A stretch of 64,000 bases of DNA from Volutella citrinella (Eukaryota > Ascomycota > Sordariomycetes > Hypocreales > Nectriaceae): assembly GCA_034401135.1 (NCBI GenBank), contig JAWZSP010000002.1, forward strand, positions 2,976,001-3,040,000, given 5' to 3'. Positions within the stretch are counted from its first letter, which is position 1; each line of letters starts with the position of its first letter. The notes under the pieces are model-generated. The model worked only from the letters and a program-made list of their open reading frames with translations. It had not been told where the DNA came from and did no database searches. The position numbers and the translations under genes are program-made. Of this stretch, positions 1-10,799 are shown piece by piece.

Positions 1-3000
1 GTATGCAGGGGATGTTTTGCTTGACGCAAATCATCAGTGACTCGAGCTCAGCCAGTCGAGGCACTACATCAATGTTGGGCAAACACTCAGGTTGGGAGTT
101 GGGATGCCGTTCCAGGAGAGCCAGACCAACTTGGCCACAGACTGAGTTCAAATCGTGATAAAGGCTGTGGGTTCGGGGCGCGGAGCCTGATACGAGGCCG
201 AAAAGCTTGTCCACTTCCTCCCTATCGCGATCTGAGCGGAATCGCTGCCTCACTATTATATTGAGGAAATCCTCGGCTCGTGCGGTTTGAAGTAGGGGGT
301 CCGGCGAGTTCAAAAGCTTGAGCCAGCGGAGGACATCTCGAAGGTTAAACTCCCATGGGCTGCCTTGCACGCCAAACGATTTCTCTACCACAAGTTTGTG
401 CTCCAACTTGGATACAAACTGAATCAGTTGACCAATAGTTTCGCCAGAAGTATTGGGGTAGTTGTGCGCGGCGATCAGTTTCAAGTCGTCGTCAGAGAAG
501 ACGTCGGCGTACACAACGATGAAACGATTGACAAAGGAGGCGGGTAAGCCCTTGCGGCCACCTCCTTGGTGGTGAGGGTTCTGGGCAGCGAAAAGTCGGA
601 AGTTTGGATGGCGCTTGAACACCTGGTCAAGCTCAGACACATACACCTCGCCTCGATGGTCAAGACAAGCGTTCAAACCCTCCAGAACAGACTGGGATGC
701 AAGGTTCATCTCATCCAAAAGAACCCATTCGCCTTTCTGCATTGCTTGGAGGAAAGGAGCATCCCTCCAGGCAAAGTTTCCTGCTTCGGCGCCTTCCACG
801 GGCACATCAGTACCAAACAGGTCCATCAGATCGGTCTGATCTGACAGGTTAATTCTGGTCAGAGGCTGGCCACAGGCTTGCGATAATGCGGCCACCAAAG
901 TAGTCTTTCCAACACCTGGACTGCCTTCGAGGAGGATCGGCTTTTGCATCTGCAATGCCCGCAGGACTCTCATTGCATTGAGTCGTGTGGTAGGCGCGTG
1001 GAAGGCAAAACCGGGATCAGCAACCCCCAGGGTAGTTCGAGGGACAGTGAAATTCCCAATGGTGAGAGACGAATGATCCATCGTCAGCTCAGGATGAGTC
1101 TGGTAGATATGAGTCACATCAGTACCAACGAGCTCCCCCAGTTTGGCAAGGCATTTCTGTCTCTGTTCATTGATGGATTTCGGATCTGTCGCAAGAATAG
1201 CTGATGGGTTGGCTCCGATGCTGTCGATGAAGATGGTTGCAGCTCCGTGAACCAGTGAGACGACAGGGTTTTCGGAGCTGAAGTTGTTGATGAATTGCAC
1301 CCAGACCAATATCTCTCGAACAGAGAAGGGTGCTGTGGCCATGGGCCTAAATGTTTGTCCAAACCAAACAGCGAACTTCACTATTGGATCCACCAGCCTT
1401 TTCGAGTCGCCGACCAGCTTGGTCCGGACAATGTCGTAGATATCCTCACTTTCTGACAGCGGAGGTACCCAAATTTCGGTGAATCGGTTGCGCAACGCAG
1501 GCGACAGCTCCTTTTTGCCGAAGTCGCCTCCGGGGTTCATAGTGGCGAAGAACTTAAAGTCATCAGCAGCCACCACAAAGGAATTGTCAATGCCCTTCTC
1601 TGCGAGAAGTATCGTTCGCCCGGGCTCGAGTACGGAGTTCAGTCGCTCCAGAACAGAATCATCCGCAAGAGAAATCTCATCCAACAAGAAAAAGTGGCCT
1701 TGACGCATCGCTTCCACAAGGCTGCCGTCTGTCCATTCGAATAATGCCTTGCTTCGAGTTTCACCGGAAGAAATTCTTTCTCGGACAGCCTCTGGCACCT
1801 TCTCGACGGCTTGGGACTCCAAGGATTTGTATCTTTCCAAACGTTCTTCGCTTGATCCAGACGTGTCTAAACCCAAGGTCTCCAAGGAAACACGAACATC
1901 CACATCCAGAGCCTCGATAATGGCCCTCCGGTTTCTCACTGGCCTCTGCGAGCCAATCAAGTCCCCAGTTTCAGTGTTTTGATGTGCATTCACAATGTGA
2001 AGTTCCTTATTCAACGCTTCGGCGAGCAATTGACAGACTGTCGTCTTGCCGCAACCGGTTTCGCCAACCAAGAGAACGGGCTCATTATTGCGAAGAGCTC
2101 GTGAAACAAGAACATAAAGCCGCCGCATAGCATGAGTCCAAACCACGCCTTGGCTATTTGACTCATCGCTGAGGCCTCTCAGCTCGGGTGCGGTGCTCGC
2201 GGAATACAGATCCTGGGGCTCGATCTTGACCTTGAAGACTTTCTCGATCACTTCCTTGACGGCAACTCTCTCTTCGTCGTTGCGGACTCTCTCAGCTAGA
2301 AGCATAAAGCCATGAGCTGCAATTTCCTCCCTCGTGTCGGCCTTCCTCAGAGCCCATCGGAAGAGATCTCGAAGAGTAGCGAAACTGTCCTTCTGCTCAA
2401 AGAGTCTGCTTGTTTGTCTAAGCCTAGACAGCTCCTTATACACTGTCACAATCCGACGACAGTCGGGTGGCGAAGTGTTTCGGCTGCGTTGCTGAAGAAT
2501 GAATTCAAGTTCATCCTCTGGGATGTCATCGAAGTGGAGTTCAAGGAAGCGGTTGCGGAAGGCACGCGACAGGACCTTTCGGCCACCGTACAGACCAGGC
2601 GGGTTCTGGGTAGCAAACAAGATGAAGTTCTCGTGGGGCCTGACGATCTCCTGGGTTTCGGGGATCAGGAGTTCCCTATTATCGTCGAGAAGCCGATTAA
2701 GGGCCTCCAAGACATCAGTCGGGGCCAAGTTCAGTTCATCAAGAACGATCCAATGGCCTTTTCGCATTGCCTGAACAAGGATGCCTTCCTGGAACCGCAA
2801 CTTGCCATCGGATCCCGAGACATAGGTTCCAAGGTACTCCTGGAGATCGGTGTGCTCATGGTTGTTGATTCGCACGAATTTGTTGCCAGTAAAGTTTGCC
2901 AAGTACTCGATCATACTCGTTTTGCCAGCTGATGTAGGGCCTTGGATTAAGATAGGGAAGCGTCGCGTAGAGGTGGCACGGACGAGGTTCAGCAAGTTTC

Positions 3001-6000
3001 GCTCAACGTAGGGGGTGATGATATAGTCGTCTCGCTCAACTGGTGTCTCATCACCCTGAAACAGCCAGTACTGGCGGTCGCGGTCCTTGTTCTTGAATCG
3101 TACATAGGCTTTGCCATCATTGGGATGTTTTGGCGCTTGGGATAGAAGTGACTGTGCATTGCCATGTCGCTCAAAGAGATGATGAGATATCAGGGGCACA
3201 AGCATCTTCTCCGAGTCTCGGTCCAGAAGGGTGAGGAATCCCATGGAGAAGCCTTCATATAATGCTCGTCGAACACCATAGTGGGGTGCAATGGTGTTCA
3301 CGTACGTCAAAACACGGGTCAGGGTTCGCAAGCTAAAATGAGGTACTTCATTTGCGCCATCAACAATGCGTTTCTCTTCGGCCAGTCGCTTCGTGTTGGT
3401 ATAAAGGCGGGCGATGTCGTCTGCAGCTTGGTCAATTCTTGTGTTGTTGCCTCCCAGGTAGGTCTTGATAATCGTCAAGAGATCTTTAAGGTCCCTGTCC
3501 GGGCTGGACACATATAATTCCGTGAACCGAGATCTGATTCCAGTCGGTAGATCTCGCTTTCCGATGTCGGTGGCAGGATTCATAGCTCCAAAGATGCGGA
3601 AGTTTGGGTGCGCTTCGATCTTCTCAATTTCTCCTGTCTCGGAGAGCAAGATGAACGGCCGCTCGGTAGGGCCAGTCAAAAGATCCGCCACGCTCTCAAG
3701 AGTATCTGGGGATGCCAAATTGATCTCGTCAAGAAGGACCCAGTCACCATTTCGGACGGCTTTTACCAGGTTACCCTCAATAAAAGAGAATGCAAAGTGG
3801 TTTGAGCCACCGGTGATCTGAACATCGAATTGGTCTAGGTTTCGCGCAAATGTGTCCCATCGAGGACGTAGGTCGCGTAATGTTTGCAGCTTCGACTGCG
3901 TTTTGCGACGCTTCGTCGGTTGCTCGTCGCCATTTCTGGCCTCCGACTGCTGGGCCTGAAGTCGTTCTAGCTCTGCAACGATCTTATTAAACATTTTCGG
4001 GGCTTCTTTCCACAGCTTTGAGACTCTTGCCCACTGTCCTTTTGCGAAGAATTTCCCAATCTGCTCGAGATACTTTTGGTTCTTTGATGCAGAGATGCCA
4101 GTTGCAGAAAAAAGATCTTCGAACTCCTCCTTCAAAGGAACGGCCAGCGTTCGCATATTGACAGGTTTGAACCCACCCAGCAGGTCGCCTACTTCACTCT
4201 GCTGGGACAAGTTGACAGCAATCAGCTTGTGCCCGAGCGATTCCGCCAGTTGCTGCACAACAGTGGTTTTTCCGATGCCAGTTTCTCCCACGAGGAGAAC
4301 CGGTTCATTCAACTTGACCGAAACCGCAATCTGTTCCAGCAGTTTCTTCGCATGTGCCGTGCTAGCAAAAGGTCGCTTGGACTTCTGTACCCGGTTTGAT
4401 GTCTTCTGTCTGCGCAGAGTGACCCGGCCAATGCTGAACTGGTTCTCGCTCACCTCCAAAGGGGGTATATTGGCAGTAATATAGTGCTCTGCCCTGTCTT
4501 TGGGAATGTGCATTTCCTCCGCGATAGCGAAGATGAAGTTCTTGCCGAGTTCATAGTCGGGGCAGCTTCCGACAAAGCAATCCACAGCTTCCATAAACAT
4601 CCAGTCGCGAGTGGTCTCGCTGATTGGTTCATCTCCAGTGATCGATCCTGCAGCAGCCAAGCATTCTCGCATTCTTCGGCACCACTTCAAGAGATCTCGG
4701 AGGTTTATCTGACGATCCATTACCGCACGACCGCGTGAGACCATGGAAGGATTTCCGCTGAGACGGGTGAGGCGGTCATAAACAGCAAGAATTCCGGCAA
4801 TGTATCTTCGCAGGGTAGGGTAAGTCTGAACGACCACATTCTCCAACTCCGCTGACGAGAGTGGCTGCACGTAAAGCGATTGCCAGAACCGGATGCCAAC
4901 CAGAGGAGGGAGGTTTTCTCTGCCGTTGAGGCCCTTGGATGTCCTCACAGTTGCAAAAAGTCGGAAGCTGCTTGCCGCTCTGATCCGTTCGCCCCGGCTC
5001 GGGATCAAAAGTTCGTTGCGCTCGATGAGAGGGAGCAAGGTACTCAAGACCTCGGTCGGCGCGCGGTCCAAATCTTCAATCAAGACCCATCTCCCTTCCC
5101 TAACAGCCGTCGTTAAAACACCAGGCCTCCATGAAAAGCTTCCCGGCTTAGAATCCGTCGAGTAGAGGCCAATGAGCATTTTAGCATCCGTCTGCTCGTT
5201 CAGGTGAAGAGTCACCATGTTCGAATACATTCCGAGCTGTTTCGCGATCTCGTGCACAAGGGCGGTCTTTCCAACTCCTGGCAGTCCGTGGAGAAGGATG
5301 GGCTCGGGCTCTCGTAGCTTGCTGGCTAGGCGTTCGAGATTGTCCGTCGCTGTTGGTGTCATAACAAGAGCAGACGGGTCGCTGGGTGGTCCAAGAGGAC
5401 GGGGCAGGATGATTTGCCCATAGGCGACAACATACGGTGTGAGATTATGAGGAGTGGAAAGGCTAGACTCGGTCTGTGTCGTTGTTGACTGGATTTGCTG
5501 GCGGAGAGTGAAGACTGATTTTACTCGTGCGTGTTCGTAAAGGGATAGGAACCCATAGTCAATCGATTTACCATCAAACTGTGCAAGTATCACCTCATCC
5601 TTTCCAGCATATTCTTGAATGAGCGCCTCAAGTTTTTGATCTGAACCGTGAAGCAGCCGGATAAAGATTCTGATGGCGAGATACCGCACTGCCCTGTCGT
5701 CATGATGGAACAATGACTGCATGAGGGCCGGCGAGGTCAGCGAGCCAAAGTTGAGAGGGTCAAAATTAATGAGCCTCCATGCAGTGAGAAGACTCTGTAA
5801 TAGGTCTTCGTGGCTTTGGGGGGCGGTATCTAGGTCCAGCCGGGGGGGTGGAAGTCGCAGGGCAGCCTGGGCGGCCGCGTCGGCAGATTCATGTGAGAAT
5901 GGCGAAAAAAAAGCGGCGAGGTATGGTGCAAAGGGTAATACTCTAGCCAATGCGGAGTAGATTCGTATCCTCTTGCTTTCATCTCCTGGGTTGAGAATCC

Positions 6001-6211
6001 ATCGCGCGCAGATGTCGGGGAAGACATGCTCGAAATGCACGAAGATTCGCTCTGTAAGTGGCGGGCTGAGCGCAGCCTCTGAGACGGCGTCGAGCAGCTT
6101 TGTCGAGGCCTGGTCTCTGATAATGTGCATCAAATCTTCAGGGAGATGCTCTACAACGATCGCATCCTGTAGGAGCGAGCTCCTCTGCCGCGATACGTCG
6201 ACCACGGCCAT
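1..6211 (-). CDS. MDN1: Midasin (Mdn1/Rea1), N-terminal part, cut by window edge
   Basis: Giant dynein-like AAA ATPase that removes assembly factors from pre-60S ribosomes in the nucleolus and nucleoplasm. The reading frame runs uninterrupted from the ATG at 6211 to base 1 (about 2,070 codons) with no stop, so the gene continues outside the window. Five Walker A motifs are visible in order: GLPGVGKT (residue ~309), GETGIGKT (~642), GPTSAGKT (~1091), GETGCGKT (~1383) and GSPGVGKT (~1763), with Walker B-like LLDE/VLDE motifs after four of them (LIED in the first). This matches AAA1-AAA5 of the six-module ring. The last residues in the window lead up to where the next P-loop should begin. The MIDAS domain lies outside. 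The ~300 residues before AAA1 fit the family N-terminal domain. No intron is needed. It shares a 274-bp divergent promoter with the bL12m gene. Confidence 0.96.
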   Translation of the reverse strand, partial: MAVVDVSRQRSSLLQDAIVVEHLPEDLMHIIRDQASTKLLDAVSEAALSPPLTERIFVHFEHVFPDICARWILNPGDESKRIRIYSALARVLPFAPYLAAFFSPFSHESADAAAQAALRLPPPRLDLDTAPQSHEDLLQSLLTAWRLINFDPLNFGSLTSPALMQSLFHHDDRAVRYLAIRIFIRLLHGSDQKLEALIQEYAGKDEVILAQFDGKSIDYGFLSLYEHARVKSVFTLRQQIQSTTTQTESSLSTPHNLTPYVVAYGQIILPRPLGPPSDPSALVMTPTATDNLERLASKLREPEPILLHGLPGVGKTALVHEIAKQLGMYSNMVTLHLNEQTDAKMLIGLYSTDSKPGSFSWRPGVLTTAVREGRWVLIEDLDRAPTEVLSTLLPLIERNELLIPSRGERIRAASSFRLFATVRTSKGLNGRENLPPLVGIRFWQSLYVQPLSSAELENVVVQTYPTLRRYIAGILAVYDRLTRLSGNPSMVSRGRAVMDRQINLRDLLKWCRRMRECLAAAGSITGDEPISETTRDWMFMEAVDCFVGSCPDYELGKNFIFAIAEEMHIPKDRAEHYITANIPPLEVSENQFSIGRVTLRRQKTSNRVQKSKRPFASTAHAKKLLEQIAVSVKLNEPVLLVGETGIGKTTVVQQLAESLGHKLIAVNLSQQSEVGDLLGGFKPVNMRTLAVPLKEEFEDLFSATGISASKNQKYLEQIGKFFAKGQWARVSKLWKEAPKMFNKIVAELERLQAQQSEARNGDEQPTKRRKTQSKLQTLRDLRPRWDTFARNLDQFDVQITGGSNHFAFSFIEGNLVKAVRNGDWVLLDEINLASPDTLESVADLLTGPTERPFILLSETGEIEKIEAHPNFRIFGAMNPATDIGKRDLPTGIRSRFTELYVSSPDRDLKDLLTIIKTYLGGNNTRIDQAADDIARLYTNTKRLAEEKRIVDGANEVPHFSLRTLTRVLTYVNTIAPHYGVRRALYEGFSMGFLTLLDRDSEKMLVPLISHHLFERHGNAQSLLSQAPKHPNDGKAYVRFKNKDRDRQYWLFQGDETPVERDDYIITPYVERNLLNLVRATSTRRFPILIQGPTSAGKTSMIEYLANFTGNKFVRINNHEHTDLQEYLGTYVSGSDGKLRFQEGILVQAMRKGHWIVLDELNLAPTDVLEALNRLLDDNRELLIPETQEIVRPHENFILFATQNPPGLYGGRKVLSRAFRNRFLELHFDDIPEDELEFILQQRSRNTSPPDCRRIVTVYKELSRLRQTSRLFEQKDSFATLRDLFRWALRKADTREEIAAHGFMLLAERVRNDEERVAVKEVIEKVFKVKIEPQDLYSASTAPELRGLSDESNSQGVVWTHAMRRLYVLVSRALRNNEPVLLVGETGCGKTTVCQLLAEALNKELHIVNAHQNTETGDLIGSQRPVRNRRAIIEALDVDVRVSLETLGLDTSGSSEERLERYKSLESQAVEKVPEAVRERISSGETRSKALFEWTDGSLVEAMRQGHFFLLDEISLADDSVLERLNSVLEPGRTILLAEKGIDNSFVVAADDFKFFATMNPGGDFGKKELSPALRNRFTEIWVPPLSESEDIYDIVRTKLVGDSKRLVDPIVKFAVWFGQTFRPMATAPFSVREILVWVQFINNFSSENPVVSLVHGAATIFIDSIGANPSAILATDPKSINEQRQKCLAKLGELVGTDVTHIYQTHPELTMDHSSLTIGNFTVPRTTLGVADPGFAFHAPTTRLNAMRVLRALQMQKPILLEGSPGVGKTTLVAALSQACGQPLTRINLSDQTDLMDLFGTDVPVEGAEAGNFAWRDAPFLQAMQKGEWVLLDEMNLASQSVLEGLNACLDHRGEVYVSELDQVFKRHPNFRLFAAQNPHHQGGGRKGLPASFVNRFIVVYADVFSDDDLKLIAAHNYPNTSGETIGQLIQFVSKLEHKLVVEKSFGVQGSPWEFNLRDVLRWLKLLNSPDPLLQTARAEDFLNIIVRQRFRSDRDREEVDKLFGLVSGSAPRTHSLYHDLNSVCGQVGLALLERHPNSQPECLPNIDVVPRLAELESLMICVKQNIPCI

Positions 6212-6485
6212 GATTATGGCTGTGACGACGACTTTTTCGGTTTTCGCGGTCGTTGCTGGTGGCTTTCTTCAACTCACACGCCGCCTTCTCTGGAACTTTT
6301 TTTCTGAGTGACAAGCAGGGTCCTTGCACGGGCGCGGCGCCACGAATATCCGAGCCAATCAGACACCCGCTAGTACCCAGGCACGTCCAAAGCTCAAAAA
6401 ACTCAGGATAGCACTCTCAGACGACGCACGCGACGACTGATCGACCACGAATTGCGCATTCCCACCCTTAATACCTCCAACAACA
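6212..6485. promoter_or_regulatory. Short divergent promoter between MDN1 and bL12m gene
   Basis: Only 274 bases separate the two start codons, so both promoters and both 5' leaders must lie here. A CCAAT box (GCCAATCAG context) sits at 6355-6359, about 130 bases before the bL12m start. No clear TATA box is seen. Pairing a ribosome-assembly factor with a ribosomal protein suggests co-regulation, which is inference. Confidence 0.6.
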
Positions 6486-7094
6486 ATGGCCATGTCTTGT
6501 CGGTACGCCGCACGGAGCTGCGCTCGCCAGCTCCGGTCCACCAGCGCCATGCGCGCCCCCGCCCAGATGCTCCGCGCCTCTGCGTCGTCGAGGCGATGGA
6601 ACTCGACCGAGGCCGTTGCTGCCAACCCCAAGATTGAAGCCATTGTCGACCAGATCAGCCAGCTAACGCTTCTGGAGACGGCCGATCTCGTTTCCAGCCT
6701 CAAGGTACACATCTCGCACGCCAATTGGCCCCATGGCGGTATCATGCTGACTCGGCCTCTCCCCCTCTAGACTAAGCTCAACATCCCCGATCTTCCCGTT
6801 GGTGGCTTCGCCGCTGCCGCTCCCGCCGCTCCTGCTGCCGTCGAGGAACCTGAGGAGGCTGCTCCCGCTGCCGCTGAGAAGAGCCTCTTCACCCTGAAGC
6901 TCCAAGGATTCGACGCCCCCTCCAAGGCCAAGGTCATCAAGGAGATCAAGAACATGCTCGGCCTCAGCTTGGTCGACAGCAAGAAGTTCGTCGAAAGCGC
7001 CCCCAAGATGATGAAGGAGAACGTCCCCAAGGAGGATGCCGAAAAGATCATTGCCGCCATGAAGGATCTCGGTGCCACCGTGGTGATGGAGTAA
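6486..7094 (+). CDS. Mitochondrial large-subunit ribosomal protein bL12m (L7/L12 family)
   Basis: Stalk protein of the mitochondrial ribosome that recruits and activates translational GTPases. Two exons, 6486-6704 and 6771-7094, are separated by a 66-nt intron (phase 0, gtacac...ctctag), giving 180 aa. The first ~45 residues are rich in Arg, Ser and Ala and lack acidic residues, as in a mitochondrial targeting peptide. Then come the N-terminal dimerisation helix (IEAIVDQISQLTLLE), an Ala/Pro hinge (GGFAAAAPAAPAA) and the conserved C-terminal domain (FTLKLQGFDAPSKAKVIKEI, then LGLSLVDSKKFVESAP). The length fits fungal homologues. A second Met two codons later is an alternative start. The gene converges with Ctk3 downstream. 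Confidence 0.95.
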
Positions 7095-7449
7095 GGCCAG
7101 CTCCTCGGGATTGCGCAAAAAGGGTGAAGTGGCACGATAGAGGGCTGGAGCGTGTACAAAAACCATCTGTACTAGTATCTAACAACAATTACGCTTTTCA
7201 AGACTTTCACAAAGCAACATCATGTCTTTGTCAAGTAAAACCCTATGACTCGGTCCACCAAACCATGAGTGACCGATAATTTTGTGTGCGACTTCTCGCG
7301 AAGGGGTCGGGTCGACCCATGCACTCGCTTATTCCATACCAGAAACAAGCCACCGGGTATCCGACGTCGTGTCCCCTTAAACCATGTACTGTCCCGACCG
7401 AAACGCCGCTCAAATGCTATAACGAGAGGGGCAAGAAATGTTGCCAAGA
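7095..7449. other. Convergent 3' region between bL12m and Ctk3 genes
   Basis: This 355-base stretch must hold the 3' UTRs of both flanking genes. Short open frames here lack family signatures. Nothing else is recognised. Confidence 0.6.
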
Positions 7450-8348
7450 TTAGTGATGGTTGCCGTTTGCCGTTTGTTGGTGTTGGCAGGTCGGCTGCAT
7501 GGTTATCTCCTTTCCAAAATCTTCCGACTCCTCAGCAATTAGCCTGTCGTCATCTTCTCCAAAATCACTAGTTTCCTCCCACAGCTTATTCAACTCTGCA
7601 TTTGCGGTTTTGGGTATCGCCCAGATACTTTCTCGCTCCCGTTTGTGGCGCTCCCGGTCCTCTTCAATTCGTTGTTCGATTTGACGCTTGTCAAGTCGAT
7701 GTGCTGCGTTTCGTTTTCCTGGCTTGGGGATAGTCTGTGAAGGGGGGATATCTGGCATCTCAACATCCCCGTGTGGGGACGCAAGACCCAAGTCATCTGC
7801 ACTGGTCTCGCGTTCCTTGAGAACATCCTCGATCTGCACGACAGCCTGATTTTCCAGATATCCTTTTCCCTGAAGGCCTTGTAGAACCTGAGTCACCGGG
7901 TTAGAAATCTCGTGCATGCGATACGCTTCAGGAAGCAGAAATGAGAGCGACTGACTTTCCGAACAACTTTGACATTGGCGGCCCCGGAGCCGTCATCTGG
8001 AGCAACAGCATCCACAACACGAATGATGTCACGTTGCATCATCCGAATGTAGTCACTGTGACCATCACGCTGGGCCATGTCCAAAAAGTGCTCAATGAAG
8101 TACATGATGTTGGCACGTGTATTCATGCTATTCTATAAAACAGCCAGTTAGCTTCAAGTCAGTCATTGGGCAGCTCACGGGGATCCACCTACTCTTTCAA
8201 GCTGCTCTAGGATGCATGAGTGCAAATCCTCATCCATGTCCCTGTACTTGAGTGCATATTGGGCGGCTTTCTGGGCAGATGCCACGGAGGCATTCAGATG
8301 CTGGAGCTGGGAGCTGAAGCGCATGCGCACCTCGAAAGGGTCGGCCAT
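7450..8348 (-). CDS. CTK3: CTD kinase subunit gamma (Ctk3), CID-like domain protein
   Basis: Regulatory subunit of the CTDK-I complex, which phosphorylates Ser2 of the RNA polymerase II C-terminal repeat in the nucleus. Three exons read 8193-8348, 7956-8132 and 7450-7887, with introns of 60 and 68 nt (phase 0), giving 256 aa. The N-terminal half has the family's CID-like helical fold: MADPFEVRMRF at the start, SAQKAAQYALKYRDMDEDL, then RANIMYFIEHFLDMA and IIRVVDAVAPDDGSGAANVK. The C-terminal half is acidic and charged with a predicted helix (RLDKRQIEQRIEEDRERHKR), as in fungal homologues. The start is the first Met of the conserved N-terminus. The upstream 1.26 kb is shared with the divergent P5C reductase gene. 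Confidence 0.9.
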
Positions 8349-9605
8349 GGCGGCGTTGCAAGACTCTCACGCCGAGAGACCAGTCTGGTTTCGTCTATGG
8401 CTTGAGTCCGCAGAGCCCCTGAGAGCGTCTCGGGATATCGGATGTGCAGAGACAACTGACGCACGCAGCCGAAACCAGGTCTAAAAGACCAAGGAACATG
8501 GACGGATCGTTCTGTGAATCCAATGGACGAGGATTGGACAACGATCGGTGTGGGGGTGTAGTTTTGCGGGTGGGGCGCAGACCCCTTGTGGCGTCTCCCT
8601 GTGGCTGTGTGGTGAGGAAGCAGAAGTCCATACCTAACGTGTAAGGCTTGGCCAGTATTATGGAGACTGGGGTTGATTGGGTACCTTGACACCCAACCCT
8701 CCAGGGTGGCTCCGTCGGCCGGGAAAGATCGGAGCTGCGGAATACTCTGGGGTCTTTGCTGGAGAGGTACAAGCCCTGTGCCTGTAACATCAGATGCTCG
8801 TGTGAGTTGCCCGGCGGTCCGGACTCGCCGAAAGGTGAGCAGCAGCAGACTAAACTTCATCGGGATACCGGTGAAGTGCAGCGGCATTATATACACAAGT
8901 ACTTTACACCTTGACAACTGCAGGGCTGTCTGCAGCATCCACGTAAGTGCAGTCAGCTGCATGTCGCCGCAGGGTGTAGCCAGACAGACGGGATTTTGAG
9001 CTTCTCAGTGATGTTCCAAGTACATGAGCCGTACGGGAACAACCTCGCTCTTGCAGGTATTATCAAAATCGGCATGGCCATCCGTCGTTAGCGCCAATTA
9101 CGCTGGGGGCCGTTCAGCCCGTTTTAGAAAAGAAACCGCGTTGTCCACTCCTGCTAGTTGGTGCCCGGCTGCCCGTTTCAGACACCTTTGGTTGGATTTG
9201 AATGGCAACTGGGCAGGGCGGAAATTTTTATTACAGCGCAATCCTCTCGGTCAGGGCATCCATTCCCCGTCCCGCCCATCATCTCCTGACATAATCCCCT
9301 CGGTGGTGAGACCTGCAAGCACAGTCCTCTTATTATTGCCTCTTGGCCCCCTATCCATTCCCACCAGGCTTCGATACGGGGATTCCAGCGCTTTGGGCAC
9401 CCACAGCACTGTCCGTCACCCGGCCATTTTCCTATAAACAGTCGGCCAGCGTTGATCCATCTTACAGCTCATTTTCTCTCCAAATTTCTTCTTCCGTCGG
9501 TTCTCTAGTGACCCCTTGCTCTTTATATACGAGCCATTTCTCCCCGCTGCTGTTTGTATCGACATACACATCTCCAGATACAGCAGAGCTGCCGCACAAG
9601 ACCTC
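8349..9605. promoter_or_regulatory. Divergent intergenic region, Ctk3 / P5C reductase
   Basis: This 1.26-kb gap between two start codons presumably holds both promoters. TATA-like elements lie at 9433-9438 (TATAAA) and 9523-9528 (TATATA), about 170 and 80 bases before the P5C reductase start. A 222-codon open frame on the minus strand (8294-8962) overlaps the Ctk3 start and shows no family signature, so it is not called a gene. Confidence 0.5.
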
Positions 9606-10799
9606 ATGCCTAACACCATGCTCGCCCTCACTCCCTATGGCTCCACGGGGTCGACTGACCTGACAATGACCGTTCTTGGCTGCGGTAAGTTCTTTCCATT
9701 TGCGGTATCTCTCTCGCATCTTGGCGATCTTGGAATCCCCAGACGGGGCGACATTCCCCGATTCCATTGACGTAACCCCATCACTCACGCTGCTCAACTC
9801 TACTCGTTTCTTGCCACGCTCTCGCGGCCACAGCGCTCATACATCTCTATAGGCACAATGGGTGTTTCCATCCTGAACGGCATTCTGACCTCCTTGTCTG
9901 ACATGCAGGGCCCAAAGCCCCTGCAAACCCCGAGGTCTGGTGCTTCGACCCCCCAGTGTGAGGTCCCTCAGCGTTTGCCTTCCCGCTTCATTGCCTGTGT
10001 GCAAACCGCTGCCGGTGCCAAGAGGGTAAAGGGTGCTCTTTGGGAGCACTCTGCAAGCCTCAAGGTCGTTCACAATGACAACCTTGCTGCTGTTCAGCAG
10101 GCAGAGGTTATCCTCCTTACCTGCAAGCCTTACATGGTCAAGGAAATTCTCAGCGAGCCTGGCATCTCCAAGGCCCTACATGGCAAGCTCTTGATCAGTG
10201 TCTGCGCCGGTGTCACTGTGGAGGACATTGAGATCGCCCTCCACGGTGCTGTACCGTCCAAGGCTCCGGAGGAGGACGGCCGGTGCCGCGTCGTACGCGC
10301 CATGTGCAACGCCGCAGCCCTCATCCGCGAGTCGATGACAGTAATCGCGGCCACTCCTGCTCTCGATCCCGTCACTGAGGGCCTTGTGACCTGGATCTTC
10401 AAGCAAATTGGCGATGTCGTCTATCTTCCTACCAAGAACATGAACGCCTCTACTGCGTTGTGTGCTTCGGGCCCAGCATATTTTGCACTCGTTCTCGAGG
10501 CCGCCATCGAAGGTGCCGTGGCTATGGGTATTCCTCGCCCCGAGGCTCAGAGAATGGCGGCACAATCCATGCGAGGTCTGACGGGCATGGTTCAACAAGG
10601 TCAACATCCTGCCCTGCTTCGTGAGCAGATTTGCACGTCTGGAGGTTGTTCAATCGGTGGTCTTCTTGTTCTGGAGGAGGCTGGTGTCCGGGGCAGTGTC
10701 TCCCGTGCTGTTCGAGAGGCCACCTGCTTGGCCTCACAATTAGGTCAAGGCCAGGAGGAAGTTAATGGGACAAGGTTCGGTGCGCCTAGCCGTCGATGA
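9606..10799 (+). CDS. Pyrroline-5-carboxylate reductase (proline biosynthesis)
   Basis: Catalyses the last step of proline synthesis, NAD(P)H-dependent reduction of 1-pyrroline-5-carboxylate, usually in the cytosol. Two exons, 9606-9684 and 9853-10799, are joined across a 168-nt intron (phase 1, gtaagt...tatag), giving 341 aa. The splice rebuilds the Rossmann dinucleotide motif VLGCGTMG near residue 24. Downstream are the beta-strand/loop ILLTCKPYMV, the conserved LISVCAGVTVEDIE, RAMCNAAALIRES, and the dimerisation/catalytic domain ALCASGPAYFALVLEA with REQICTSGGCSIGGL. The start was taken at 9606; a Met four codons later (9618) is possible. Length is slightly above the bacterial ProC size, usual for fungi. 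Confidence 0.95.

Noticed and set aside
2312..2932. 206-codon plus-strand frame within midasin
   Set aside because: It is the antisense shadow of the conserved AAA3-AAA4 region and has no independent support.
8294..8962. 222-codon minus-strand open frame between Ctk3 and P5C reductase
   Set aside because: It overlaps the first exon of Ctk3 in another frame, has no recognisable domain, and sits in a promoter region.
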